Positions 12,041 through 23,084 of a DNA stretch of 64,000 nucleotides are shown here, in pieces. This DNA is from Undaria pinnatifida (Eukaryota > Sar > Phaeophyceae > Laminariales > Alariaceae). How positions within the stretch are numbered: the first letter of the stretch is position 1; the number at the start of each line of letters is the position of its first letter. The translations under genes and the position numbers were made by a program. Below the pieces are notes generated by a model. The model saw nothing but the letters and a program-made list of their open reading frames with translations, had not been told where the DNA came from and searched no databases. Where the stretch lies: contig JABAKD010000030.1 of assembly GCA_012845835.1 (NCBI GenBank), positions 12,193,580 through 12,257,579 of the forward strand, read 5' to 3'.

Positions 12041-12835
12041 CTCAATGGTCCTACACCTACTTCAGCAGTAGGGGCATTCGAAACCCAATATGGTTGCTGC
12101 CCCCGATGTTGATTGGATAGCGTCATCTGCTGTGTTGCTACTAATAGTTGCTGCCTATCTGTTGTGCTTTGTCTTCATTTTCGTCGTGCTGTCCTGTTTA
12201 CCTTTTTTTTTCCAATTGCTCTTTCCTTGTTTTCGGTTTTCTTTTTCATTATTCCATTATTTTTTGACGCGAACAGTCCGGGTGTCTGTTGTTCTTTGTT
12301 TTCATTTTCGTGGCGCCGTCCTGTTTCCCGGTTTCTTTCCAATTGTTCTTTCCTTGTTTTTGGCTTTCTTTTTCATCATTCCATTGTTGTTTGACGCGAA
12401 CAGTCCGGTGTCTGTTGTGCTTTGGTTTCATTTTTGTCGTGCCTTCCTGCTTTCCTGTTTCTTTCCAATTGCTCTTTCCTTCTTTTAGGTTTTCTTTTTC
12501 ATTATTTGTTTTTTGACGCTAACAGACCAGTGTGCTGGCTTGCAAATTTTGTTTTTGCCCTAGTACTCATCGCAGTTGGCCTTGCATGGCCAAATCATCT
12601 TGCCGCACTTGAAATGCGTATCTCTGTCTCGTAGTTTGTGGCCACAGAGCTCGTCTCTCTGTAAGGCATCACGGACACTGGTTGTATTGAATGTGGATGG
12701 GTGGAAATACCTGATTAATGCGAAGAACAAAGCAGATGACACCACCCAGCCGGCATCGGGGCAGCACCCAAACTGGGTTCCGAATGCGACCACTATTAAT
12801 AGAGGGTTAGGAGCATTGCCTGTTCTGTGCTCTAC
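12041..12835 (+). mobile_element. Long-TIR element Q1
   Basis: About 95-bp inverted ends are recognisable despite drift: GGGGCATTCGAAACCCAATA..GCTGCCCCCGATG at the left, and CATCGGGGCAGC..GGGTTCCGAATGCG inverted at the right. Both arms extend inward to GTCATCTGCT(G/T)TGTT. The middle holds the 127-bp pyrimidine repeats and a block ending CTCGTAGTTTGTGGCCACAG. There is no transposase frame, so it is non-autonomous. I could not define a TSD. Confidence 0.55.
12160..12540 (+). repeat. Three 127-bp pyrimidine-rich tandem units
   Basis: Each unit runs TTGTGCTTTG..TTTCATTTT..GTCCTG..TTTCCAATTGCTCTTTCC and closes with TTGACGCGAACAGTCCG. They lie inside element Q1, and their translations are Phe/Leu-rich artefacts. 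Confidence 0.85.
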
Positions 12836-13352
12836 TTAGTGTATCTTCGACAGCGGTGTCCATATCGACATCAGCGCCTCAATAGCCCCCAAGAACGCCA
12901 AAAAATAAAGACGGACAGGACCAACGAAGGCACGCAGATGGGGAAAAACGAAAAAAAGGGATTGCAGCAAAAAGGGGAAAAACAATTCAGCGAGAACCCG
13001 CATGGTGGTCGTACCGCAGTATCGGCTGGCATGGCCTGACATTGCGCCCCCGTGGGGGATGGAGCAGGCAGTCCAGCAATAGTTGGTGAAACCATCCTAA
13101 GAGTGAGGAAGGAGGATGATCAAGGTTATGGCAGCAGCTAGCCTGCGGAGGAATGACCAGTGGAGGTTTGCGCTACCTATGCCTGATACGCGACTGCCTG
13201 GTCTGAATTGGTACAGGAATGTCATGCGAATGACATGCGCATATTTTAGGTAGCGTTGCTTTCTGCAGTAATTGGGGCAGTAAGCCGAGATGAGGAACTG
13301 CTGCCGTACCGAACGCCGAAAAACTGGACGCTATAATTGTACGAGTACAGGA

Positions 13353-13946
13353 TTACATCCGCAGCCAGCAGTGAGACAGCAGTGCAGCACTTCGCAGGCA
13401 CTGGTGTCGTACACACTTCAAGTGTCGTCTCGAAATATCCATCGAAGGTTCTTGTGATGATCGAACCATCGTCAGGAATACAGGTTCGCACTCGCTTGCT
13501 TGGCAGAACACAGAAAACAGCAACCTTAGAACTTGCACAATACGTTTCGGTGCATCCCTTCAACCGCATGCACAGCAGCTACCTAAACTACAACAGTATC
13601 AGTGCTTCGTATGGTGACCTTGCTAGCGGGAGACACTTACTTGCTGCGGACTGCGGACTCTTGTACCGTACCAGGTATGATACCAACTTCGGCCGTAAAC
13701 TCTGGGGGTGGTTTACTGCTGTACTTGCGACTGGCATGCTCAACAACAGCACTGTATTTTGGAACACATGCGTACACACCGCATACCTTCTTCTTGTTGA
13801 TGCTGGCTCACGAAAGAGTCCGTAGGGTAATCCACCTCGTCATCCGTCCTCTCCCCGTCTGTGTCCTCCCCGGTGCTCAGAATCCCTCCGACCTGCGTTA
13901 CTCGAGGCGATTCCAAGGGCTCCATCTCCTCGTGATGAGCAATAGT
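13353..13946 (-). CDS. Three-exon gene, unrecognised product
   Basis: Exon a is 13946-13787 (acceptor AAAACAG, donor AAG|GTATGC), exon b 13715-13641 (acceptor ACAGCAG, donor CAA|GTAAGT) and exon c 13498-13353 (acceptor TGCCAAG, TAA stop). Phases run 0-1, 1-1, 1-stop without conflict. The product reads TIAHHEEMEPLESPRVTQVG..TDDEVDYPTDSFVSQHQQEE, then NHPQSLRPKLVSYLVRYKSP, then SECEPVFLTMVRSSQEPSMD..HCWLRM. The start may be the Met of MEPLESPR at 13925, or an upstream exon may exist. I recognise no domain. The first exon is acidic and the last is Cys/Arg-rich. Opposite-strand ORFs here are not splice-bounded. Confidence 0.45.
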
Positions 13947-14437
13947 CTGTTTTACGAAAAATCACTCGTACACCTCCTCACTTCAATCGTTCTAGCTAGC
14001 ACTTTCTCTCGGTTGGGTCTCTTCCCGTGTGTACACGAGCACCCCCTTGATAAAATTCCACACGAAACACCCTTCTCTGATCTCCACTCGCAAAGCCAAT
14101 CTAGTCGGATCTAACTCGAGTGTCTGTTTCTGCGGGTAGGGATTGTGTAATATTTTGACAAATGCAGCATCACTTTGTGGGGGGGTTTCGATATTGAATC
14201 ACGCACAAAACAGGGGATGAAAATTCCAACTGCACGGATTTTGCGACCTGCTGACCCCCGTTAAATTGTGTCCCTCTTTCTTTGGTGCGAGCAAACGTCT
14301 GTCCTTGTCGGCAGGAGCTCCCTATTCGTCCGAACTACCGAGGTGCGTTTCTCCGTCGAATGATGGTAGTGCTTCTTGGGTTCTGTGTGTTCTCATGGGG
14401 TGTCTGATTTGGAAGTCAAGCACTTATCGGCTCACTT

Positions 14438-14653
14438 TCACGTTTGTTTATGGGCACCTCTCATCTTTTCGCTCTTGATCTTTTCGCTTTTGCTAAAAAT
14501 GCCGACATCGATATCTCCCACTATTTTTGGTATAATAACAGCAGTGTACGGCCGTGCAGAGTGCGCATCTACAGCATTTCCACTTGTTGCAGGCAATTCT
14601 CCGCCCTCGCCCAGCTCGAGACGCATCCCAGCGAGGCACTCGTCAAGCTTAGG
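14438..14653 (-). CDS. Candidate 3' exon, unrecognised
   Basis: The frame is open from a CTCTAG acceptor to a TGA: PKLDECLAGMRLELGEGGEL..YTAVIIPKIVGDIDVGIF..KSEKIKSEKMRGAHKQT. Its composition is protein-like, with a hydrophobic stretch and then a Lys/Ser-rich tail. A further open stretch upstream (about 14780-14690, LVYVLAKCWCTQFEADN) ends at a GTGATT donor, but its phase does not fit. Relation to the gene at 13353-13946 is unclear. Confidence 0.35.
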   Translation of the reverse strand, partial: PKLDECLAGMRLELGEGGELPATSGNAVDAHSARPYTAVIIPKIVGDIDVGIFSKSEKIKSEKMRGAHKQT

Positions 14654-14804
14654 CTAGAGCAGCCTAAACTGCTGTGGCCACCTCGCCGACCCTCAAGAAT
14701 CACCATTATCCGCCTCAAATTGCGTGCACCAGCACTTCGCCAGGACATACACCAAAGGAGACAGACACTGTTTGGACAGGGGGGGCGAGGCTTGCTGGAT
14801 AAGC

Positions 14805-15188
14805 ATGGCGGGTAGCGCAACAGACAGCTTCGTGAGGAGACATCAGATGCTCTCGCTGTGCTTTTGGGTGACGCTCCTGTTTGCTATCCTGTACGCCATG
14901 GCGTCGATGGATGTCACCGGCCAGTGCTATTGCGATCCCTGCACCTCTAGCTCTCCGGCAATCACGAGCGGTCTCAGCATTGTGACAGCCATGGGGGCTT
15001 TTCTGTTCATCGCTCAGGTGCGTTTTTGTTTGTTTACGTGTTGGGCTTGTTTAGTCTATGTACAGCAAGAAGTGGAGATTGCGAACATTTTCTGTTTTCT
15101 GATGTTTTTCATGATGTTTATGCACACGAGCAGCCTCGGAGCAGCTGCAAGTATTTGGGAAGCGGTACAGCAGCAGCAGTACGAGTAG
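14805..15188 (+). CDS. Small three-helix membrane protein
   Basis: This is a 127-residue ORF starting MAGSATDSFVRRHQ. Hydrophobic segments lie at about residues 16-34, 52-71 and, after a Cys-rich stretch, around 92-108 (IFCFLMFFMMFM). A CYCDPC motif sits between the first two, probably in a lumenal or extracellular loop. A possible 48-bp intron (15018-15065, CAG|GTGCGT to GTACAG) is in frame and a multiple of three, so both spliced (111 aa) and unspliced readings stay open. The gene diverges from the minus-strand exon at 14438-14653. No family is recognised. Confidence 0.5.
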   Translation: MAGSATDSFVRRHQMLSLCFWVTLLFAILYAMASMDVTGQCYCDPCTSSSPAITSGLSIVTAMGAFLFIAQVRFCLFTCWACLVYVQQEVEIANIFCFLMFFMMFMHTSSLGAAASIWEAVQQQQYE

Positions 15189-15464
15189 AGTCGCTGTAAC
15201 TTTGAGCTTATGGCGTTACGAGCAGGAGCGTTGCTGCCGTTGTTGCAGTGTTGGGCCGGCACAGCATGTCCGTCTACAGAGTAGCTATTGTTTTTAGGTA
15301 CACACGTGTACCCTTGATGCTGCCTCGAAGACTACTGCTGTTCGATCCATATCATTAGGTATTTTATGGCCTACCAGGTACGTACCCTGGCTGCATCCTG
15401 TGAGTGCGTATACTTGTATACGGCGGTACAAGTACGAGTATGCGTACCTGGTGTGATCTGGATA

Positions 15465-15550
15465 CGTACATGGCCGGAGTGTCACGCAGCAGCTTGCAAA
15501 GGTGATTATCAACCCGCTTACTTATTTGAAACATATTTTTAAAATACGAG
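15465..15550 (+). mobile_element. Degenerate 3' end of poly-C family
   Basis: CAGCAGCTTGCAAAGGTGA.. with an AT-rich end resembles the family's last 80 bp, like the fragment at 19180-19265. It is heavily diverged. Confidence 0.3.
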
Positions 15551-15854
15551 GTACTCCGTATCAACTTCGTATGATCAGATTGTATAATAACTCAAGCGTG
15601 CACGCAGGTCTCAAGTCTTGACTCAGAGAAGTATCATACGATTTGAGCTCAGGATCAAACCCCGCTTACTTTCGAGTCACGCAAGCAATTCTTGCTCCTT
15701 TTTGCTGACGACGACTACTGTGAAAAGGTCGTAGGTCGCGGTGGGTGGGTGTCATGCTGGTTCGTACGCTTACTTGACAATTTAGTTTTGTTTCGCCATT
15801 TTTTTTTTGTTATTATTTCCCTTCCTGTGGCTCCTTTAGCCTTCACCGCCGTGT

Positions 15855-16160
15855 CATTGTGGGTAGTGGGGTATACCGGCCGCCCCCGTAGCGTACGATA
15901 TCAGATTCTCCTTGAGCCTGGTATAGGTCAGTTTCGCGAGTTCGAGTCCCCCCGAGTGCATATTCGTATAAATTCGTAAGGACTTTTTCTTGTGCCCACT
16001 GAAATTGACTTGCGGAAAGCGCGAGAGCGTGCGTTAGCAACACTCGATTAAAAATCGACGAGCAGTCGGACTGCTGAACCCTATGCGCGAAAAACATGAA
16101 AGCAAGAACCGGGGGGAAGAAGGGACGACACCTGTGACAACGGCTTGTCTAGAAGCTTGA
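15855..16160 (+). mobile_element. tRNA-headed SINE, copy 1
   Basis: The head has a box A-like TAGCGTACGAT (one mismatch to TRGYNNANNNG) and box B GTTCGAGTC. The body (GGACTTTTTCTTGTG, GACTTGCGGAAAGCGCGAGA, ACTCGATTAAAAATCGACGA, GAACCGGGGGGAAGAAGG) matches 28450-28770 over about 300 bp. The tail is A/T-rich. It does not fold as a functional tRNA in my reading. Confidence 0.65.
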
Positions 16161-16394
16161 AAGTAGAAGTGTGGAAAATAAATAATTAAATAATCATGCA
16201 GTAGATTCATGCCGCCAAACAGCAACAACAACCGCTTTGTGCGCACGAGTTATAGCGGCCCTCACTTGTGTGTTGCAACGTCGCACGTTAGGTGTATTCG
16301 TCACTATAAATGATCTAGTTGCAGTGTGGATGTATCCAGTATCAAGCGGCGGGGCAATGATCTGTACATACCCTATCTTATACCATCATACTAT

Positions 16395-16610
16395 CGCTAC
16401 TGCTTGAAGTAGACTATCGGAAAATGAGAGCTTGTCCGGCCTGGAGACGGAGAATGGGAGAGACTAAATGAGCTTCAGTTTTTTTATTGCGATGTACATG
16501 AGCGCTAACAGCAGTGTAGGCGCAACTCGATGCGAGTCGCCTATTCTGTATTCGATTAGTACCACGTATCGAAAATTGAGAGCTTTTCGGCCTGGAAACG
16601 GAGCATGTGT
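16395..16610. repeat. Local direct duplication
   Basis: TATCGGAAAATGAGAGCTTG..GGCCTGGAGACGGAG (about 16407-16452) recurs as TATCGAAAATTGAGAGCTTT..GGCCTGGAAACGGAG (about 16565-16605), 160 bp apart. Confidence 0.6.
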
Positions 16611-16664
16611 CCAGGTATTGTCTTCACATGCTCTTCTTTTCTATTCTTGTCTTTTAATCACTCT

Positions 16665-16880
16665 CACTCTGTACTTTCCAGCTCAACTCGTCGTAAGAGG
16701 TTTTAATTTACCCTCCGCGACTTTCTGGACAAGCGATGTTCACAGGTGTCTTGCCTTCTCCCCCCCGGTACCTGCCTTCGTTTTTACCAGGGTTCTGCAT
16801 TGCCATTTTTCATATTTTTCAGCTTGTCGATTTTCATCGATTTTTCCCATCTCACGCTCTCTCTCGCGCTTTCCGCCATT
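16665..16880 (-). mobile_element. Diverged SINE fragment (15.9-kb type)
   Basis: On the minus strand, CTTGTCCAGAAAG, ACACCTGTGAAC and GGGGGGAGAAGG match the tail half of the copies at 15855 and 28450. The head is missing. Confidence 0.45.
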
Positions 16881-17149
16881 GCATTCAAAATGTTTACCCA
16901 AGAAAGAGTCTCCACGAGCTCGAGTTTGTTGGTGTTGTTGCCGTTGTTGTTGTTCTAATATCAACTCGCATAATCACGTAACGTCTGTGGTCATAGGACA
17001 GGCTCCACAGCAACAGCCACTCTGGACATGTGGAGTGGAAGAATACGAGTATGCGCTCGGGAAGATTCGAACGTGCATCATCAACGATTTTCGTAGCGAC
17101 AGGATTCACCGTGGCGTATGTATCAAGACTTTTTTTTTTCCCGTAAAAC

Positions 17150-17470
17150 TCCCTCTTCCTCTCCCCGGTTACACGACCTACAGGATATACTTGATAAATT
17201 GATGCATTCCCTTCCACAGCTGTCAGATTTCGCCCCCTCAAAAACGGGTTATATAGTTTCCGCGCACAGATTAGTTAACATCACCCTGTTCACCCTTGAA
17301 CAAGCTACGCTGCTGTAGTTCCAAGGGAGTCACCGACGTATATCCTCCATGAGGACGCACACCCCGTAATACGCTCGATCGGAGTATCACACACAGCTCG
17401 CAAAGACGAGTTTCGACGAAAGCTTCGATCTCACAGCTCTGGTTGGAGCGTATTTTTTTTTATTTTTAGG
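17150..17470 (+). mobile_element. Poly-C modular element, copy C (short)
   Basis: It begins in the CCCCGGTTACACGACCTACAG spacer and continues through one module to the conserved 3' end, TTCGACGAAAGCTTCGATCT. It is 5' truncated relative to copies B, I and K. Confidence 0.7.
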
Positions 17471-18044
17471 ATAATACTATTAATCGTCCACGAAGGACGC
17501 CTGCGCAGTATTATATCGGTTCTTGCTGCCGAACGCTGAACGTCATCAGTAGAACACACAATGTTATCCCGATTCAAATTCTGTGGCCACAGACTAAAAG
17601 AGGAGCCAAAAAAAAATAATCGCCATTGAACCGAGGAAATAAAATGAAATGTAACCGTACCAAAGTACGAAAAACACAAGGCAGCAAAAAACAACCCAAA
17701 GAAGTAGGGCTCGGCCCTGGTCCAGTATGTACGACTGCCAGTATCATTCTACTGTACTGGCTGACGGGGCTGCCAGGGTGCCAGTACGAGTACATGTTTA
17801 CTATTCATGTACGTCCAAGAACGCCCCATTGAACAGCGGAAACCCATCAAATTCACGCCGTCAGCCCAGAGAGGGTAGGGCCCAGTTTTCTAAGATAAGC
17901 AAAATGAGTAGTAAGTCAGATCTAGAAATCGAGCGTAGCGAGGAATAAGCGAGAAAAAATTGGAGTAAGACGTGCGAATTCCATTTGTCTCAGTTCACTT
18001 TCTACGTCTTGGAGCATGTTACGTTCGCCGTAGCGGGTCTTAGA

Positions 18045-18235
18045 TTCATCTTGGCACGTCTTGGAGTGGTCTTGGCGCGTCTTAGATTCGTCTTGGCACG
18101 TCTTACAGATTCGTCTTCGCACTTCTTAGAGTCGTCTTGGCGTGTCTTAGATTCGTATTGGCGCGTCTTATAGATTTGTCTTGGCGCGTCTTAGATCCGT
18201 CTTGGCACGTCTTAGATTCGTCTTGAATAATATAT
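18045..18235. repeat. 21-bp minisatellite
   Basis: About nine units of CGTCTTGGCRCGTCTTAGATT. On the minus strand the frame gives a heptad such as QDESKTR, because 21 is a multiple of three. No start or splice context suggests it is expressed. Confidence 0.85.
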
Positions 18236-18908
18236 ACTGAAAGCAAGGAACATGTCAGTATGTCGATATGTCGATATGTCGAAAAACAACAGCGGACGGT
18301 AGTAGCAGTACAGTAGTAGTCTTTCGTGACATGAATCAGTAGTATAGTCTTCGTGACTACGTACCAGGTACCTGACAACTTGAATAGTTTTATGGGGCAT
18401 GGAAACGTTTTATGATTCCTACTTTTACTCAAGAGAGCAGGCGGTTGTGAATCGCGCTGTGCTGGGCGGTGTGCTTGAATGGCGCAGTGTGGTGGTGAGA
18501 CTGTGGCCGAAACTTCGCTTGTGAAAAAGGGCTTGGGGGGAGTGCCCGGGGTGCAGTTTGCCTCCCATAAACGTTTAAAATCGCCAAAATATTTGAAATG
18601 TAACGCCATTACCAGCGAAAATCCGGGAAACCGGATTCAATGTTGTCCCCGGTGACAGGTAACAACGTTTGGAGACGCGAAAAAAGAAGATTCCGCAGGG
18701 AAAAGTTGGAGTCATCGATTCAACTGCTGCTGCTGTTCTCGCTTGGTTTCCACAGCTCGCTGGGGTCGTATCGATCCTCTAAGACGCCTTATGCTGCGCC
18801 TGGTATATTATAAGACGGGTGCAAGACGTGCAAAGACGCGATATAGCGGGTAAGACGTCCCTCACTCTGAAAAGGGGATTAAGACGTACGTGAAGACACG
18901 TCTTAGAA

Positions 18909-19012
18909 GATTAGGCCTAAGAAAGAGCACGCAGAACAGCTTCGCAGAGTGGCTCTCGAGATCGGGCCTAAGAGAGGGCACGCAGAACAGCTTCGTAGAG
19001 TGGCTATCGTAG
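18909..19012. repeat. 51-bp tandem duplication
   Basis: Two copies of a unit running GGCCTAAGA(A/G)AG..CACGCAGAACAGCTTCG(C/T)AGAGTGGCT. An AAGACG-rich stretch (18780-18905) precedes it. Confidence 0.8.
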
Positions 19013-19179
19013 AGTGGGGAGAGCTCAAGACCCTATAACATTTAACTCGAGAATAGGAGATTTTTCGTATTTTTTTGTTTTTGGCGGAGAATATGAGTAA
19101 ACATCATGTTGTGTTTGGAACAGTATTCATTTTAAAAACAGGGCCCCTCCCACTAAAAACTCACCCAAAATATTACAAG

Positions 19180-19265
19180 TACCAACAACGCAGCTTGCAA
19201 AGATGACTATTGGCCCGAAATTCGTCGAACTCACGGCTGACGTCCTTAAAACATTTTTTTTATAT
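19180..19265 (+). mobile_element. Degenerate 3' end of poly-C family
   Basis: GCAGCTTGCAAAGATGACTA..ATTCGTCGAACTCACGGCTG with an AT-rich end. It is more diverged than the complete copies. Confidence 0.35.
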
Positions 19266-19514
19266 AATATTCATGGATGTGTACGTGAATATTTACGTAT
19301 CTGAGGCCGCGATGTCGTAAACTGTTGCGATTCGGTTTTGCATACCTCGTACGAGTATATATTTCAAACATGTTTTTGAACCCGTGTCCCATCTCTCCGA
19401 CATCTAGGCTGCGTGCTGCAGTGGGCCGTACTCCCCCACACTCCTGCCCATACTACGCTTCTCTCGGTTTTACTCTTGTTATATTTTTTTCTTAGTCAAT
19501 ACGTACATATACCA

Positions 19515-19841
19515 AAAATCTCCGCCCTCCCCTCACCGGTTGTACCACTTGATGGATATACTTGATAAACTGATGCCTTTCCTTTCACAGCTAGCTGTCA
19601 GATTTTGTCCCCCTCAGAAACGGGTTTTATTGTTTACGCGCACAGATTGATTAACACCACCCTGTCGACCCTGGTACAAGCTATACTGTAGTTCCAAGGG
19701 GAGTCGCCGACCTATGTATCCTTAATGAGGACACACACCCAGTAATACGCGCGATCGGAGTATGTATGCACACACAGCTTGCCAAGATGAGTTTCGACGA
19801 AATCTTCGATCTCACAGCTGGATTCTATTTTGATTTTTATA
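19515..19841 (+). mobile_element. Poly-C modular element, copy D, with clear TSD
   Basis: The element starts in the CTCCGCCCTCCCCTCACCGG spacer and ends TTTTTATA. ATATACCA lies directly on both sides (19507-19514 and 19842-19849), an 8-bp target duplication outside any microsatellite. Together with the truncated 5' end, this supports retroposon-like insertion. Confidence 0.75.
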
Positions 19842-19864
19842 ATATACCAGACTGCTTTTGAAAC

Positions 19865-20030
19865 ATGGTCGAAAAGCAACGTATTTTTAGCTCTAGTGAA
19901 GCCAAAACGCGTAAAAGCGTGCCTTCGGCAGGGCGCCTCCAGCGGGGCCCTCCGGGGGCGCCTCCGGTGGGCCCCCCTCACCAGCCGGGGGGGGGGGTAG
20001 GGATCGCGGCTTTGCCGCGACCATCAGTGC
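19865..20030 (+). repeat. GC-rich module shared with hAT elements
   Basis: GAAGCCAAAA.. followed by GCGCCTCCAGCGGGGCCCTC, GGGGGCGCCTCCGG and a poly-G run. The same arrangement occurs in hAT 1 (about 11740), hAT 3 (about 33660) and inverted in hAT 2 (about 34980). No TIR is seen here, so this is a fragment. Confidence 0.5.
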
Positions 20031-20489
20031 ACTGGTCGGGTCCAGTGTACTGACATATGACGCAGCCAGTACATAATGCGGTGCCGTGCCGATGCCTCCT
20101 ACAGCAGTAGCAGATAGCAAATATGTCAGGAGACGGGCAACCGTCAAGCAGTCAGTCGGTCCAGGGCGCCCGTCAAAGCTTTTCCATCCTTGTAGACTGT
20201 TCATCCCCTATCCCCGCTGGAACAACGCCTCACTGTAACATTCGGAAACCCTCATTTTGCTGCTATTTATACTTTATTTTTTCATTCTTCAGGTGTTTTT
20301 GTGTTGCTGCCTGCTTGAAAATGCCGTGAGCTGCTGTGAGTTCTTCGACTGATTGAGTGAAAGCTGCACGAAACTGATTGTTTTGTTACACCTACAGCAG
20401 TACGATATAATGACTACTGCTGTGCTGTAGATCTGAGGTGAGGGGTAAAATTGCCGTTTCCTAACGTCTCTTCTTTGCTAGATTGACGA

Positions 20490-20945
20490 GCTCTCTCTGT
20501 GGCCGCAAACTACGAGACGGAGATACACATTGCAATTACAGCAAGGCAAGGTGATTTTGTCCATGCAATATCAATCGCAGTGAGAATGAGAACGCGAGCG
20601 AAAAACAAGAAAAATGTGCAACCCAGCACATCCAGAATATTTGCAAGAAAAAGAAGAAAGAGAAAAGATGAACAAGAATGACCGAAACTAAAAGGAAAGT
20701 CGATCGGAAAGAAAGAGGGAAGCAGGACAACACGACGAAAATGAAAACAAAGCACAAGCACATCATCAGACAATAGCCAGCCAGCAACTATCCATAACAA
20801 CACAGCAGCAGCATGACGCCATACTACCAACACCGGGGGTAGCCACCACAAGCAACCACAATGACTGCAGTATTGTGTTTCGAATGGCCCGAATGTATAT
20901 AGGACTAGGACCATTGCCGCATGGCCTGTCACTCTTTTCCACCTC
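20490..20945 (-). mobile_element. Long-TIR element Q2 (fragment)
   Basis: In reverse complement it shows the Q1 order: GGCAATGGTCCTA, GCCATTCGAAACACAATA, a GTTTTCATTTTCGTCGTG pyrimidine unit, then GTGTATCTCCGTCTCGTAGT and GGCCACAGAG. The distal inverted end is not recognised. Confidence 0.5.
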
Positions 20946-20949
20946 GGCC

Positions 20950-21995
20950 CTGTGCCACCTCGCCATGAAACGATCTGCCGCTTTGACCCCTGGTATCACT
21001 TGCCAACCTGTGTAGCATGGGAGAGGCGGTTGCGCTTCATCTTCAGCGTTTTTTTTTGCGAGGTATGTACATACTACGTATGGTGTCATTTCATACCGCC
21101 GTATACCTGGCAACACGCAACATAGCACACACCCCCTCGATTAATTTCAGAGCGGATTTTCCCCTGTAAATCTATAAGTACATAGACTACATACGTAGTT
21201 AAACCTTCATACGTAACGAATGCTTAGTTTTTGTTTTAGCTGTTGCACCTAAAGTTGACCCAGAACCCCTTGTTGTTATTGTTGTTGTTGTTGTTGTTGT
21301 TGTCGTTCTCGCATTAACTCGCATAATCAAGTCCGTGGTCACCGGACAGGCTCCAGTCACTTCTGGAGCTGAGCAATACCCCAGGGAATAAACACAAACA
21401 AACCAAAGGTGGTACACGCATATATCACAGCTGACGCACTTCATGCCTCCGCCAGAAAATTATAAAAGTGAAATCGGGAGTCAGCCTGCGACGTGCCAGG
21501 TCCATACTGGTGCATACGTCTCACTACACGCGCCTGGAAAAACCGACTTTACCGCTTGCCACCCAAGAAAGACTACCACGTATATATTACACGTAGTACC
21601 TTTCACTACGCATACGCACGTCAGACGCAAGTCAAATGGAAAAAAGAAACAAACAAAGTATAAGAAGAGAAAGGAATGGAAAGGGAAGAAAACGAGAACG
21701 AAAACGAGAAAGGAAAGCAAAAAGCAAAGCAAAGACAAGAAAAGCAAGAAAAGACAAGACAAGAGGAGGAAGCACGGAAAGGAAGAGAGAAAAAACGTGA
21801 TACCAGCAGACCCTAGGAACTGACTAAAGGCAGCATTGGGCTCATAGAGGATATCAAGTGCATCAATGGCACTGGGAAGAGAACGCAACAACGCGCAGAA
21901 GTCAGGGCGGCCTTACGCTAACGTGTGACGGTCATTGGAAGGCCCACAAATTTCAAGACGATGATGGCTAGACCCAGACTTCAGTCTCTTGGGCA
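20950..21995. other. Purine/pyrimidine-biased spacer, no gene seen
   Basis: Contains a short GTT run (21272-21303) and an A/G-rich stretch (21630-21795) whose frame is almost only Lys, Arg and Glu. There are no splice-bounded frames. The GTT run with TCGCATTAACTCGCATAATC resembles 16930-16980. Confidence 0.4.
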
Positions 21996-21997
21996 GG

Positions 21998-22290
21998 ACG
22001 CCCCCCCCCCCCCCTTCCCCCGTCCCCCCCCTCCCCCCTCCCCCTTCCCCCCCCTCCCCCCTCCCCCCTCCCCCCCTCCCCCCTCCCCCCCTCCCCCCTC
22101 CCCCCTCTCCCCCCTCCCCCCCCTCCTCCCTCCCCCCCCTCCCCCCTCCCCCCCCTCCCCCCTCCCCCCCCTCCCCCCTCCCCCCCCTCCCCCCTCCCCC
22201 CCCTCCCCCCCCTCCCCCCTCCCCCCCCTCCCCCCTCTCCCCCCTCCCCCCTCCCCCCCCCTCCCCCCTTCCCCCCCTCCCCCCTACCCC
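21998..22290. repeat. CCCCCCT-type tract
   Basis: Nearly 300 bp of C runs broken by single T, with spacings of 6-8. It is strongly strand-asymmetric. The Pro-rich and Gly-rich long ORFs on either strand are products of this tract. Confidence 0.95.
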
Positions 22291-23084
22291 CGGCCGCTTA
22301 GAGATGCCAGCGGTGGATGGCGCTGCCGCATCCTTTGCGCGTCGCTCTGCAGCTTTGCGTCTCTCCGTCTCATGCCATTTCCGCATGAACAACTCGGCTC
22401 CGTCCTCTACTCGTCGAAAACATCTGCCGGCCTTCTGAGCAGCCTTTCGCCACCCTTCGAATTTCATTCCTAAGACCGACATATCCTCCTTCAGATGAGC
22501 CAGCCAGTCCTTCTCTTGCCCCCCTGAGTAGTAACCCTTACCCCGTCGCTTATTGTACCTGTTGTATGCCCCTAGCTAACCCGAACGCCAATAACCCGAA
22601 CGCTACTGGGAGACCTGTAGAAATGTTGTAAAGATTCGCGATCCACACGCATTTATTTGCAGCATTTACTGCGTACTGCAGGGAGGCACACTGAACCAAA
22701 ACGATGTCGGTAAAGAATCTGATCTCGGGGTAATGGAATTTAAAATTTGAACGAAAAAATGAAAAGTCGTGAAATACTTTTGTGGGGGTAAATCCACAAG
22801 TCCAATTTGGGAGTTGGCCCAACTTGACGTGGCATGTTGGCGGTGGGACAACACACACCCCTGACGCGAGTTCTGGCCGCGTCGGCGGCCACGATCGAGG
22901 CGGTAAAACGCGAACCTCAACAGAGGTGACTGGGGCAACAGCCGCGCCCACGCCTATTTGTATACTTCGAAGTATGTAAAATATGATCTTCGTTTTTTTT
23001 GGGCTCGCTGCTCTCCGGCGGCCGAGGGTTTCTTCTCGCACTTTCGGCCGCGGGGCAAGCTAGCCTGCCATGGGTACGGTATTA
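22291..23084. other. No gene supported
   Basis: Open frames on both strands are shadows or extensions of the C-rich tract. A short repeat (CCCGAACGC, twice near 22579-22602) is the only other structure seen. Confidence 0.35.

Noticed and set aside
13337..13825. 162-codon plus-strand ORF
   Set aside because: It has no splice context and opposes a phase-consistent three-exon minus-strand model.
15240..15290. Riboswitch or bacterial-type terminator
   Set aside because: The window is eukaryotic and no conserved fold is evident.
21913..22482. Pro-rich and Gly-rich ORFs of 149-189 codons
   Set aside because: They are translations of the CCCCCCT tract on either strand, with no splice or start support.
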